Part shown: piece by piece, positions 1 through 10,989 of the stretch
Position numbering within the stretch: position 1 is the stretch's first letter
How the letters are laid out: each line of letters begins with the position of its first letter
DNA from: Allium sativum
Lineage: Eukaryota > Streptophyta > Magnoliopsida > Asparagales > Amaryllidaceae
Length of the DNA: 64,000 bases
Reading direction: 5' to 3'
Assembly (NCBI GenBank): GCA_030737875.1
Contig: CM060915.1
Span: 567,656,577-567,720,576 of the forward strand
Program-made: the position numbers and the translations under genes
The notes under the pieces: generated by a model
What the model saw: only the letters and a program-made list of their open reading frames with translations
The model's database searches: none
What the model was told of the DNA's origin: nothing

Positions 1-1371
1 ACATCAAAATTATACTACTTCAGTCGCCTAACATACCATCTCCACCACGATCGATTTTTTTATGAACCCGCAACCATCTTCCACCACAACGAAAACCCAC
101 TCTAACCTCACGACATCGACTCTCATTCGCACCACGCTGCTACGCCCTCCATCTTTGCATCACGATCTCCTTTACTTTGTTGATGAGCTCCAGGAATCTC
201 TTAACAATGAATCATGCTTCCTATTTTTGCACCAAATCTATAGTCGCGAGTGTCAAAGCCAAGCTTCGAATTTTTAATGCGATTTATGTCAAGTCCTCTG
301 ATTTTGTATTTTGATTTCATTTTTTTTATATAATTTGAGGATTTTGTTTTTCTAAGTTTACTGAAGAGAAACTAAATAAAGACGGAGAGATCGGATTAGT
401 TTCTGGTTGAGGATGAAGAAATTATGGATGCGAGATTCTATTTATAAGTAAACGATTGAAGATAGGAACGACGTCCATCAGTAGAGTTAGGGACATGTGT
501 AGATTCACAGTGTACCTCACTGAAGTCTTAGGGAAGAAGGAAAACAATTGGTATGTGATATTTAAAAGAGAAAACACTGAAATCTTCAGAGGAGCACGCG
601 CCTTATATTTTAGGTCATCCCCTGTATTTCAATTTATTTTACTTAAATTTGTTTTATTTATTTTTAACCAGTATGCCTTAAACAAAAATATATGGTGATT
701 TCGAACCCTTATTTCAGCGCAACAAACCTCGCTCCTATGGTTTTACCACCATTCTAAACACCCTATAACAGTTTCCACAGTCTAATTCGATTGTACGGGG
801 AAGGCATTAATTTTAAACTAGCGATTTGATATTAAATTCAATTTAATATAAACTGATTCAAAATTAAAAAAATCTATTTAAAATAAATTATCATTAAATA
901 TTCGCAAACTGAATTTATATAAATTCTAGAATATACTGACTTAAATTTTAAGTACGATATAAATTAAACCAATATTAAACTTTTTTAAAGTCGATTTATT
1001 TTATCAAATAAAATAGTTACAAATTATAAATAATTCCATGGCGACTATTTCAAAATTTGATTTGGCCATAACTCTCAATATAAATTACAAAATTCTATTT
1101 TTCTTTTTCATTGCAAAATTATAGTTCAACAGATTCAAATATTTCTTGTTTCAGTGAATTCCGACCTATAACGGATCCTATGCATTCAACTGAAGTTCAA
1201 ATCGTGAAATAACGAACTACCGCGCCATTTCGAGCTCGTTTATATTTAATATATATATTTATACATTCAAAATTCGATTCAATTATTATAAACTCCATTT
1301 ATATTACCATTTTAATAATTAAACTAATTTAAATATTGCAATTCAAATCGATAAAAATGCCAGACGTTACA
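1..1371 (-). mobile_element. LARD-like LTR, partial (3' LTR of minus-strand element; left end outside window)
   Basis: The segment ends at 1371 with GACGTTACA, directly followed by a complemented polypurine tract, as expected for the 3' LTR of a minus-strand element. U3 is about 447-1371, with a TATA box at 438-446 and the start of R below it. A block at 1037-1260 aligns by eye with 9030-9260 in the LARD LTR and, inverted, with 60262-60440. No convincing coding sequence was found; the small frame at 62-277 lies in the GC-richer leader and is unrecognised. Confidence 0.75.
438..446 (-). promoter_or_regulatory. TATA box of the left LARD-like LTR
   Basis: On the minus strand this reads TATAAATAG. 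It sits about 920 bp downstream of the LTR start (minus direction), and GC-richer leader-like sequence follows, so it is a plausible retroelement promoter. Confidence 0.55.
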
Positions 1372-2899
1372 TTCCTTCCCCCTTAAAAGAATTTCGTCCC
1401 CGAAATTACAAGTAGGAAAAATAATTATATCTTATTATCTTCTCCCAATCCATTCATGCAACTTAACGATTACCTCAACATCCTTACTACCCAACCAACT
1501 CACTAGTTTCCAGCTCTACTTGGAAATCCTTAACTTCAATTAACTTTTTGTTAACCAAATTTTCAAAACTATTGAAAAAAAATTCTAACACCCTAAATTT
1601 TTGAAAATTTTTGCTAGCACCTCCTTTGTACGGGATGATCGGTACAACTACAAAATGCCTCTCTGGGCCCCCTCCAGTCAAAAAGAAAATTAAAAACCCA
1701 AGTGCCTTGCCAAATAGGCTCATAAAATCCCATATTGAATTAAAATGTTTCTTTTTGTTTATTCTTCACACTTGCTCCATCCAATAAAACTGTATAATCA
1801 CATACACATCCATTCCTATTCGATCACAACCAATTCAACATTTTACTTCCAATTTGCCAATTTATCCATTAATTGGTTTTCTTTCTTCACTTGTGACAAT
1901 CTAACCAACCATGTTTGCATATGTACTTTTGCTTACCACCAAATCGAGTTTTATTTATAACTCAAGTTCCAAGTTAATTTTCAATTAACAAGTTCATTTA
2001 ATTTTTCACTTGAGTTCTAAGTTTTATTTACAAATCCATATAAATATTGAGTTCAAATTCCCATCTCAATCAAACTTAATTCGATTTATTCTTTATTCAT
2101 TTTCTTTTCAACTCAAATTTATACAATCCATGTTCATATTCAATATCCAATATACACATACACTTCTATTTCAAAACTCAATTCCTTAGCCAAACTCATT
2201 TGAACAATATTTCAAGTCATATTCAATCTTTTTTACTCGAATTGGATTTATTGAAATTCACTTATTATTTTAATCGGCACATTTAAACTGCATGCATCTA
2301 GTTCTATTTAGGTTATTAACATTCAATTTATTTGTATTTCAACTTGTATTCAAGCATTTTCATTACATATTGACTCAATAGTTCATTTAGTTCAATATGG
2401 TTTTAATTTCAATCCAAATTTGTTTAACTTTCCTTTCAGTCAAGTTTCAATCCATTCCATTCATTATACTGGAATTTGTTTCTTAGCTTCCAATTTATTT
2501 TCCGAATTCTGATTTTTATTTCAAACATCATTTATTTCATCTTTTGGTTATAGTTAACCAGTTCAATTCCATAATAACATTCGAATTTCATTCAAATTAT
2601 TCAAGCAATCAAATATCAATAATAGTTTGATAAAATGGATTCTTTTATATACAAAAATAAGATTGGGCAAACTTTTTTCGTTTACCCGCTTTATAAAATA
2701 ATATTGTATCAATTCCTAGTTCAATGCTTTTCAACACTTAAACTGATCAAGTGACACAATATAAATCATTTTTATAAAATATACAAATCGCACTCTTATA
2801 TATATACACTCAACTCAATCTAGGGTGTTACTAACCCCATCTCTATCGAGTCACGCCACGAAGCTACGGTTATTCCTGAACCAATAGCTCTGATACCAC
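1372..2899 (-). mobile_element. Interior of left LARD-like element (PPT to PBS, non-coding)
   Basis: The interior is 1.5 kb. At 1372-1393 the minus strand carries a purine-rich tract preceded by GGGGACGAAAT, the usual 3' end of chromovirus-like elements. At 2887-2898 the minus strand reads TGGTATCAGAGC, the initiator tRNA-Met primer site. Between them is AT-rich sequence with no recognisable gag or pol. A block at 1590-1760 aligns with 8330-8520 of the LARD LTR. Confidence 0.75.
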
Positions 2900-3344
2900 T
2901 ATAACGAACCGGAAAATTCGAGCATCGAATTTCCCGGTTCATTACAACATATAAGATCAAAAAGTATGATAAAAATAACGCAAAATCAAAAGGGCATATA
3001 GTATAAACTTTACTTAAGCAGATGAAAGTCCATTTTTTTTAAGTAGATGAAAATGCATTTTCTAAGTAGATAACCATTTCTATTATTTTTGTCACCGTAA
3101 ATAGTTGAAGTAGATTCACAATTTTGGTGTCCGATCGTTAAATTCTCAAAATTCCCATATAATTGATATATGAGGTCACAAATTCGTATCCTAATTTGGA
3201 TAAATATTATTATCTATTTTCATTCGAAATGCTCAAAAACTAAGTTTGTATTTTAATGAAAACATTTCTTTTACGTATTAATGGTGATAATTGACATTTT
3301 ATTAAAATAATTTTATTGCTGAATGCATGTTATTTAATTGAACA
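2900..3344. other. LTR start remnant and unassigned AT-rich sequence
   Basis: From 2900 the sequence TATAACGAACC looks like a decayed TGTAACGACCC LTR start. The similarity to an LTR fades within about 100 bp. The rest is AT-rich with no recognisable gene. It forms the left flank of the solo LTR. Confidence 0.4.
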
Positions 3345-3349
3345 TTTAC
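3345..3349. repeat. Target-site duplication of solo LTR (left copy, TTTAC)
   Basis: TTTAC occurs here and again at 28651-28655, directly after the LTR end CGTCACA. If the LTR starts at the more usual TGTAACGACCCG at 3362 there is no matching duplication, so the exact start stays uncertain. Confidence 0.5.
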
Positions 3350-4379
3350 TGGTGGGCTATCTGTAACGACCCGCATTCCACGCATCATAGGATCGTAGAA
3401 TATTTATTTCTTTCACATACGAAGTCGTATGGTCATGTAACTTTGGGAGACGACTATTGGGGTCATTTCCCATGTTCATGATTTTTCCCGATTTTTAAAT
3501 GACCATTTTACCCCTAGTTGGCACTGTTTTGGCCATAACTTTTGACTGGAAAGGAATTTTGACCTGAAACCACTTCCATTGGCTTCGGATGATGGTTTCT
3601 CTTTCCGTAGAGTGGTCACATTAGCCAAACGGACTTACCGTTTGGGAGATATGGCTGAAACAAGTTTCAGATGGTGACAAACAGCTTAATTGGGCTTAAC
3701 CGGGTGATTAGCAGCTTGGCCCAAAGGGGAATTTCGGGTTTAGGGGTATATAGGGGCTGATTAGGGTTAGAAAACATTTCTTTAGACATTTTCCAGCCGC
3801 CACTTTCATTCCTCTTAACCTAGCCATGGCCTCCACTCTCTAAATCTCTCTAAAACACCCAAAAATCACTTCCTAATCAAGGATTAAGGCTTAGAGGCAT
3901 CAAATCAAGGAGGATTAGCACAAGGACCGAGGTAGAGCTGCTGTTATACAAACCAGAGGTTCACTTCAGATCTGAAAGTTTTATTGTGGCAAAGGTGAGT
4001 GATTTGCATAGTTTTTGCACTAATTACGGTAATTAAGGGTAATTAGTGAAGATTAGCGAATTTATACACTAATAAATTCTGGAAAAATGTTTAGAAATTC
4101 GAAAATAATATTTTATGCCTCTGTTAGGAATTTGGTTCGATTTGATTAAGTTTTGTTAACCCTATGATTAGATTTACTTAAAAATGCTTAAGGAAAATTT
4201 GGGGTTTTGACCATGTTTGATCCATTTTACATGCTATGATTTGTGTTTGGGTGTTTGTAGTCGATACTATATGTTGCTATGACTGTATGATATGTTTTGT
4301 GATTGTTTAGAAGTGTTAGTTTGGTCAAAAACGCCGTCGAATGGCGAAAGACTGTCGCTGGAACGAAGTGCAGGAATTT

Positions 4380-4800
4380 AACCGGATCGGATCGCCCCCC
4401 TATGAGCACGATCCGATGGAAGCCCACGCCACGATCCGTTCCACTTCGAAGGCCACGAACCGATGCAGCGCCATGTCCAAACTAAAGTACCTCGATCCGA
4501 ACCGCTCCAGCTTGGTGGACCACGAACCGATCAGAAGGTGCGATCCGAGATGAGGCGCGACGATCCAGACGAGGTAGCACAACCCGAACCCAATGGGTTG
4601 CCTGCGCCACGAGCTGTTGAGGCGCGATCAGTATGGTGCGACACGATCCGATGGAGCTGGAGGACCACGAGTTGATGTTGGCGACCCGAACCGTCTTCAG
4701 GTGGTGACCACGATCCGATTGGGGAGACGCGTCATGAACCGAACCATCCAAGGGAGCACGATCCAAGGAGAAGACTGAATGAAGACCGATCCGGAAGTGA
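4380..4800 (+). repeat. CGATCCG / CGAACCG motif array in solo LTR
   Basis: About fifteen near-copies of CGATCCG or CGAACCG, often preceded by CA, occur in some 420 bp of GC-rich sequence inside an otherwise AT-rich LTR. Spacing is irregular, so this is an array of short motifs and not a strict tandem repeat. All reading frames here are short and unrecognised. Confidence 0.7.
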
Positions 4801-5365
4801 ATACTATAACCCGAGATGCAAAGGAAGTCCAAATGAGAAGTTAGAGCTCAAGATTCAGACGGGAATCAACGAGTTCGCTTCATGGTTGGGCTTTGCTGCG
4901 GGACGCGTGCCAAGGAGTTATCGACGTCTATAACTTTGGACCATTATGGTAGGAGGTACGAAGGCGGATTCAGGGCCATTATGGCATCGGTAGGACCAAG
5001 GGCTACAACCAATGAAGTGGGTCATTGAAATGTTTGGTCATGACTCCATATGTTTAGCTTGGTCATAGCAGGGTTTCTACAAGTCGGGATTCGTCGTTAC
5101 CTCAGTTTGTCTAGTGTTCCAAAGTGGTAGATGTCGTACGCTTTACGCACCGAGTGAGAGATGTGAGGATGGTTGCTATGGATGATTTTGTTTGCTATCA
5201 TTGTAACATACACACCCCACCCCCGTATTCTTACACTATTCATTATGGCGCCTTAGAGTATTGTACGGTATGTGGTACTAACTCTTTGGTTGCAGGTCCA
5301 GGTTCAGGTATGGTTTAGTATACCTGTTATTGTTCTGTTTAGATGCTTATCGCTCATACCAGGCT

Positions 5366-5370
5366 TTATG
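5366..5370. repeat. Target-site duplication of outer gypsy element (left, TTATG)
   Basis: TTATG directly precedes the LTR start TGTAACAACCCG at 5371 and recurs at 28159-28163 directly after the 3' LTR end GTGTTACA. Confidence 0.95.
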
Positions 5371-5644
5371 TGTAACAACCCGTATTTTCAAATAACCTGT
5401 TATAACGTAAATTGAGGCAGAATTTAATTATAAAATGTGAATCAAGGGAAACGGGCTATGCCATTGCGTTCGTCTCGGAAAAATACGCAAAATAGAGTCC
5501 GAGTTTTCGAAAATCGGAGTCCGTATGACCCAGTTAAGGCCCATTGAAGTTTTCAGAAAATTTCTATGTAAAAACAGATTTAAATTTCAAATTAAAAACA
5601 GAAATTAGGGCAAACTGGCGCAGGCGGGAAAAACTCCCGCCGAG

Positions 5645-5712
5645 GACCCCATGTCGACAGGCCTGTCGACAGGGGTCTTAGCATGTCGACTGCCCTGTCG
5701 ATAGGGGGTAGC
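5645..5712 (+). repeat. GTCGAC palindromic box array (U3)
   Basis: Three GTCGAC boxes and one GTCGAT variant occur in under 70 bp. They include a perfect 20-bp palindrome, TGTCGACAGGCCTGTCGACA, at 5652-5671. The array lies about 140-190 bp upstream of the TATA box. The 3' LTR copy (25272-25342) has five boxes and an extra 12 bp. Confidence 0.85.
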
Positions 5713-5842
5713 CAGGCAATGTTGCCTGGCGCACCATTTTGATTTGGGCTGGGTCTTGGGGCTTGGTTCTAGAGAATTCCGAAATCTGACGGGCCAAAAC
5801 TAACCTAGGGTTAATCCTAGGGCTAAAAACACTCTAATCTTC

Positions 5843-5850
5843 TATAAATA
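5843..5850 (+). promoter_or_regulatory. TATA box of outer gypsy 5' LTR
   Basis: TATAAATA is followed by a C-rich, leader-like sequence; the predicted start is about 30 bp downstream. The 3' LTR carries the same box at 25482-25489. Confidence 0.65.
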
Positions 5851-6241
5851 AGCCCCTAATCCTACCCTAAAACCCCATTAATCATTCTAGCAACCAAACT
5901 ATGTCAAATTGATTTCTCAAATGGCCTCCACTTAAAAACCCTAGCCTCCAACCTCTTCATGAATCATTCCTATGAAGATTTTGATGTTCATACAAGCATT
6001 TCTAAGTTGTATGAATGATCATTAGCTTGCATACATCATCAAGTTGCAAGTTTTATTTGCTAAGCTAGTGTTTTTGGGATTTTTGTTTCTTATTGGAGCT
6101 TTGCTTTGGGGTTTTATGCTTGCATAAAGGGCTTCTCAATCTTTATTAGTAGATTTGTGTCTTCATAATATTTGTAAGCCCTCTTACCTTCATTTTAGAA
6201 ACTCTAAAGTTAATATGTGATGCAAGTTGGGATTTATGTAT

Positions 6242-6768
6242 GTTTATTGAGTTATGCATGTTTATGCAAGTTTGCTAAGCCATGATTTGCAAGTTTATTG
6301 AGTTATGCATGTTTATGCAAGTTTGCTAAGCCATGATTTGCAAGTTTATTGAGTTATGCATGTTTATGCAAGTTTGCTAAGCCATGATTTGCAAGTTTAT
6401 TAAGTTATGCATGTTTATGCAAGTTCACTATGACATGATTTGCAAGTTTGATAAGTTATGCATGCTTATGCAAGTCCACTATACCATGTTATGCATGTTT
6501 GACAAGTTGTGCATGCTTATGCAAGTTTAAAATGACAAGTTGTGCATGTTTGACAAGTTGTGCATGCTTATGCAAGTTTAAAATGACAAGTTGTGCATGT
6601 TTGACAAGTTGTGCATGCTTATGCAAGTTTAAAATGACAAGTTGTGCATGTTTGACAAGTTGTGCATGCTTATGCAAGTTTAAAATGACAAGTTGTGCAT
6701 GTTTGACAAGTTATGCATGCTTATGCAAGTTTAAAAATGACAAGTTGTGCATGTTTGACAAGTTATGC
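6242..6768 (+). repeat. 51-bp tandem repeats of two types in R/U5
   Basis: Type 1 (6242 to about 6417) is a 51-bp unit built on TTATGCATG and GCTAAGCCATGATTTGC, in about three copies. Type 2 (about 6488-6768) is also 51 bp, built on GACAAGTTGTGCATG and TTATGCAAG, in four to five copies. Because 51 is divisible by three, both strands stay open and give repetitive pseudo-ORFs. The 3' LTR has fewer type-2 units (25863-26350). Confidence 0.9.
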
Positions 6769-6803
6769 ATGTTTATGGTAATATGCAAGTTCACTATGCT
6801 AAG

Positions 6804-6808
6804 TTATG
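6804..6808. repeat. Target-site duplication of LARD (left, TTATG)
   Basis: TTATG precedes the LARD LTR and recurs at 19057-19061. The intact pre-insertion sequence, CTAAGTTATGCAAGTC, is present in the sister LTR around 26370. Confidence 0.97.
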
Positions 6809-9279
6809 TGTAACGACCCGCAAATCCGAGCTATCTGAGTTGACTACATACACCACAAGTCCAACCCAAATAACACAGAAATACGACTCATTATTAGAAA
6901 GAAGTTAGAGGATGAGAAATAGAAAGAAAGAAATATTAGAATAGAAGAAAAACGAAGATCACAACTCACAGCGGAACGAAGAAAATATATTATATAACAT
7001 AAGCTTCGAAATACAAATCTGTTTTGTACATAAATACATACCATCATCAGAGTACACATAACATTTGATCCAGCGGAAGTAACTCTAAATAACTAACGTT
7101 GAAGCCTCCTGCTTCAAGCTCCTCCAAGTGTATCTGTAAAAGCCTGAAACACTTAACTGCCCGTACAAATTTGGGCACCCAAGAGTTTAGGGAAAACAAA
7201 ACAAAATAAACTCTGGGTCAGTCATGGGACTGGTGTGAGTAAACTCCAACCACTTGTTTAACTTTCAAAACTCTTTTCGAAAGGAAAGATAATAGTAAGA
7301 CCAGCCCACACATAAACACGGACGGTTTTTACCTTACTATAACCCAAAACACTTTGATACGGAAATCCAGTGATATTATAATAATGTCTACATCAAGTAA
7401 ATAACCAAATAGTAGAACGCTTGCATCTCACGCTCCACATATATATTATAAACTCAAAAACCGCATGGCGCTTATTGGAGATTGGATTTCCAACATGACA
7501 AGGTATGGGACCACCTTCCGATGATGTATCTCTAGAGGCGAATACACCTGGGTTCAACAAGAACGTCTTGCAACCCGGCCCACACATGACCGACCACTCA
7601 TTTCGCTTGAGTGTATCGAATGTATATCACCAACGGTTGGACTCAAACCACCGTTTCCCGAATGGGCAGAATCGATAGATTTAGAAACAAAAGGAATTTC
7701 TCTAGATAGGTGATTATACACCCTAATGGGAGCGACCCACATAGCCATGCTGCCTGCCCGATTTTTGTCCTTTCCCGGTTGTTGAGGCCTGAGGCTACGC
7801 ATACTTACCATTCATTGATAGCACAATCACTTTGAATGCCACATCGTCAGATCCGTTAATCACTAGTTGAGTTTGCACAAATATTCTGGATATTATGCTA
7901 AGGGATAAATCCGTTGCAACCATATATATCCATACAGACCAACCCATTTGATCATTGGAAATACTTTGTCAGACATTCGTCCATTTACGTTCGTTCTGGG
8001 ATTGAACGAAACCGAAGGCACTATTTCTATAAATAGAAAAGCCCTTGCACTTTACTCCGTCTTCAATATATTCAGCATACTTGGTTCGCAACGCTTATGC
8101 CGATACGGAGTGGTTCACGGATAATAATCCAACCGGTCTCTCCATATTGACAATGATGGTCAAAACTTCGATAGTCTGTGATTTAACTATCGAATAAAAA
8201 CAAGTGTTCATCCAACATATCAAACAAATCACTGGGCCCTTTAATTAATACTTCATTAATTAAATTACTTTTCCATTTTCTTATCGAATTCTACATTTAT
8301 CGATACATTGATTTAACTATCAAATTATCTGAAAAATATTCTATCTCCTTAAATTCCCGGAAAAATTCGCCATAACCTCCCCTGTATCGGGAGCATCGGG
8401 AAATTTCAAATAGCTTCCCGGTATCTTCCTCCATCAAAAAGAAAAAGGAAAAGCCAAGCGGCTTGCCGATACGGCGCATAAAACCCATATATGAATTTAA
8501 ACATGTACCTTTTGTCGAGCACATAAATTTAAATCTTCATATGCTTCATAACAAACCTGCTTACACATGTTCACCTGTTTCAATTCAATTCAACTCAATC
8601 CATTCGTTTGAATTCAAATTTGAATCGTTTGAATTCGGTTTCGCTTTATTAGCCTTTTTGCCTATTTCACTTCTTTGTTGAACATAACATGTTCAAATAA
8701 AATATTTAACTCGTTCATAACCAAATTGAATTTCAATTTCAATTCTAGTTCTCTTTTCTATTTCGAATATAAATTCTCAAATCGAGTTTACTTATTTAAA
8801 GCTCAATATTCATTCGAAATCTTATTAACTAATTTCTATTCGAATTAGTTAACTCTATTCAATAAATCAAAAATCTGATTTCTGTTTCAAAAATCAACTC
8901 ATTTCTCCACTGGAGTTCACATATATTTTATAACTCAAATCTGGATTTTTCTAAATAGAAATTTCAATTTTTATTTGCTTAAAATCCTTTAATTTAATTA
9001 AATAAACCGTTATGGTTTTATAATGGTTCTGGCGCTGTTTTTCTGAAAATTCGATTTTGACATAACTCGAAATCTATACGACGAAATCCAGATTTTTCTC
9101 CTTCATTAGAAAACTATTATCAAACCGGTCCTGACGTTTCTTGTTTCAAAGAATTTCGACTTCAATTGAGTTCTGTATACTCAATTGAAGTTCGAATCGC
9201 CAATTTTCGAACTGCAGCGCTACGGCGAGTTCGTTTTAATTATATTTAAAAATATATATATAAAAACTTTTTAAACTTC

Positions 9280-10400
9280 TTAAAATGAATTCAACTTATT
9301 TTAATTCTATTTGAATTCCTTGATTCAAATTCCAATCTTACTTTTGAATTCTATATTTCAAAACCCAATTCCTTTTCTATTTGATATTCAAATTCAATAT
9401 CTGAATTTCCATTTGAATTCCCTATATTCAAATTCGATACTTGAATTCATTTGAATTCTTTTATTCAAACTCCATATTTAAATTCCATTGGAACTTCTAT
9501 ATTCCAATTTCTATATTTGAATTCTATTGGAATTCAAATATTCAAATTCCCTTTTAAATTCTATATTCAAAATTCCATAGTTTAAAACCCATTTGAATTT
9601 CATATTCAAATCCCATAGATTAAATCCTATTTGAAATTCTATTTCCAATTCTACTTTGAAAATCCTATTTCAAAGTTTATTTCAAATTCTATTTTGAAAT
9701 CTCATATTCAAATATCTATTTGAATTTCTTTATTCAAATTCCATGTTCAAAATTCAATACTCGAATTTCTATTTCAAATCTCTATTCAAATTTCTTATTT
9801 GAATTCCAATTCAAATCTTTATTCCAATTTCACATTTCAAATCCTATTCAATTCTTCTTTGAAATTCTATATTTCAAATTTTATTTTGAAATTCTACATT
9901 CAAATCTCTATTTTGAATTTCTTTATTCGAATTCCTTTGAATTCAAATTTTATTTTAATTCCTTGAATTCAAATTCCATTTTTCCATTCTAATTTCGTCT
10001 ATTCAAATTCTATTTGAACTTCAATTTGAATTTCTAATATTCAATCCCCTTTTAAAATTCAAACATTTAAACTCCTTTTAAAAATTCAAATATTATACTC
10101 AACTTTCATTTGAGTTATATATTTAAAAATTTCATTTCACATTCTATTTTGAAATTTCATTTCAAAATCCCAATTTCACGCTTGTATTTCTATTTCTGAA
10201 TTATCAAATGATAATTCTTTCACTTCACTTATAACTTCGTTATAAAGAACTATTTCTTAAACTTCGTTTAAAAAGAAACTACTTGTTTTATTTTTCAAAA
10301 ACAAGTTTATATTTTTATTCCATTTAAAATTCAAATTCTATTTAAAAATAGAATTTTTCCTTTTTAAATTTCAAATATCCTTTTAATTGGCCCAGTGATA
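9280..10400. repeat. Degenerate TTCAAATTC / TTTGAATTC low-complexity tract
   Basis: About 1.1 kb is composed of imperfect copies of ATTCAAATTCTATTTGAA-type sequence at irregular 10-20 bp spacing. The motif is near-palindromic (GAATTC and TTCAAATTTGAA cores). The second LTR carries it at 15962-17082. Reading frames here (such as 9720-9992) simply translate the repeat. Confidence 0.85.
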
Positions 10401-10529
10401 TTTAAACACACAAAGCAACGAATTATTTATTTTTCTAACACGTCATATATAACAATATATATGCAAACAAATAAACAAACAGATAATATATTTTTGAGGA
10501 ATCCAGTTGGATTCCTCCAACCTGTTTTC

Positions 10530-10825
10530 CTGCATCCACAGATGTTAGCACATAAATAATACCCATTCTGCTTCGTGGCAGAATATCGCGGTATAGAAGG
10601 TCATCCACTAATCATAGCGTGGGGCGTATAGGGTAATCATACGCTATGAAACTGCGGGCATCCGCTAATGAGACTGCGGGAATCCAACCAATCAATCAAC
10701 CCAATATATATATATAGCCTAAATAACTAATATATATAAAACAACCATAAAACATTCACACAAGCAACAGACAATTATTTTTAACGAAATAAAAATAATT
10801 TTAAAGGTGAGTGAGATTTACTCAC
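10530..10825 (-). other. Predicted spliceable intron in LARD leader
   Basis: On the minus strand the donor CTG|GTGAGTAAA sits at 10825 and the acceptor GATGCAG|G at 10530, giving 296 nt. The related element at 59984 has AAG|GTGAGTAAA and the same GTGGATGCAG|G acceptor 224 nt apart (61766-61989). Conservation of both sites amid diverged sequence suggests a real leader intron. A perfect 7-bp stem (10806-10826) overlaps the donor. Second LTR copy: 17212-17507. Confidence 0.5.
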
Positions 10826-10989
10826 CAGATTTCTATTTTCTGAATATCCAGCTTAATCCCATACCGCGTAGCTACAAACCTACTCGTCTCGTCTCGCATG
10901 AATTTACCAAGCCCCTACGATTATTTATTTAATTTAACGATCAATGATTATTGATTTAACTTTGCTACTAACGATGAATAAATAAATTA

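Larger units (their letters stand above)
3350..5370 (+). mobile_element. Solo LTR, left portion (continues at 28164)
   Basis: A Ty3/gypsy-type LTR begins at 3350 (or at TGTAACGACCCG, 3362). After removal of the 22.8 kb insertion it resumes at 28164 and ends at 28650 with GGGCCGTCACA, giving about 2.5 kb. A TATA-like GGTATATAGGGG lies near 3744 and is followed by leader-like sequence. No PBS, PPT or internal region flanks it, so it is best read as a solo LTR left by LTR-LTR recombination. Confidence 0.65.
5371..6808 (+). mobile_element. 5' LTR of outer gypsy element, part 1
   Basis: LTR start to the LARD insertion point. It contains U3, the GTCGAC motif array, the TATA box and most of the 51-bp tandem repeats. 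The last five bases, TTATG (6804-6808), are the left target-site duplication of the LARD. Confidence 0.93.

Noticed and set aside
5821..5880. Interstitial telomere repeat (CCCTAAAACCCC-like)
   Set aside because: Single isolated occurrence in an LTR leader, not a tandem TTTAGGG array.
6448..6813. 121-codon Cys-rich repetitive protein (CACLTSCACLCKFKM) and its opposite-strand partner
   Set aside because: Pure translation of the 51-bp tandem repeat; repeat length divisible by three keeps frames open on both strands.
9720..9992. 90-codon Phe/Ser/Asn-rich frame
   Set aside because: Translation of the TTCAAATTC low-complexity tract, duplicated in the second LTR.
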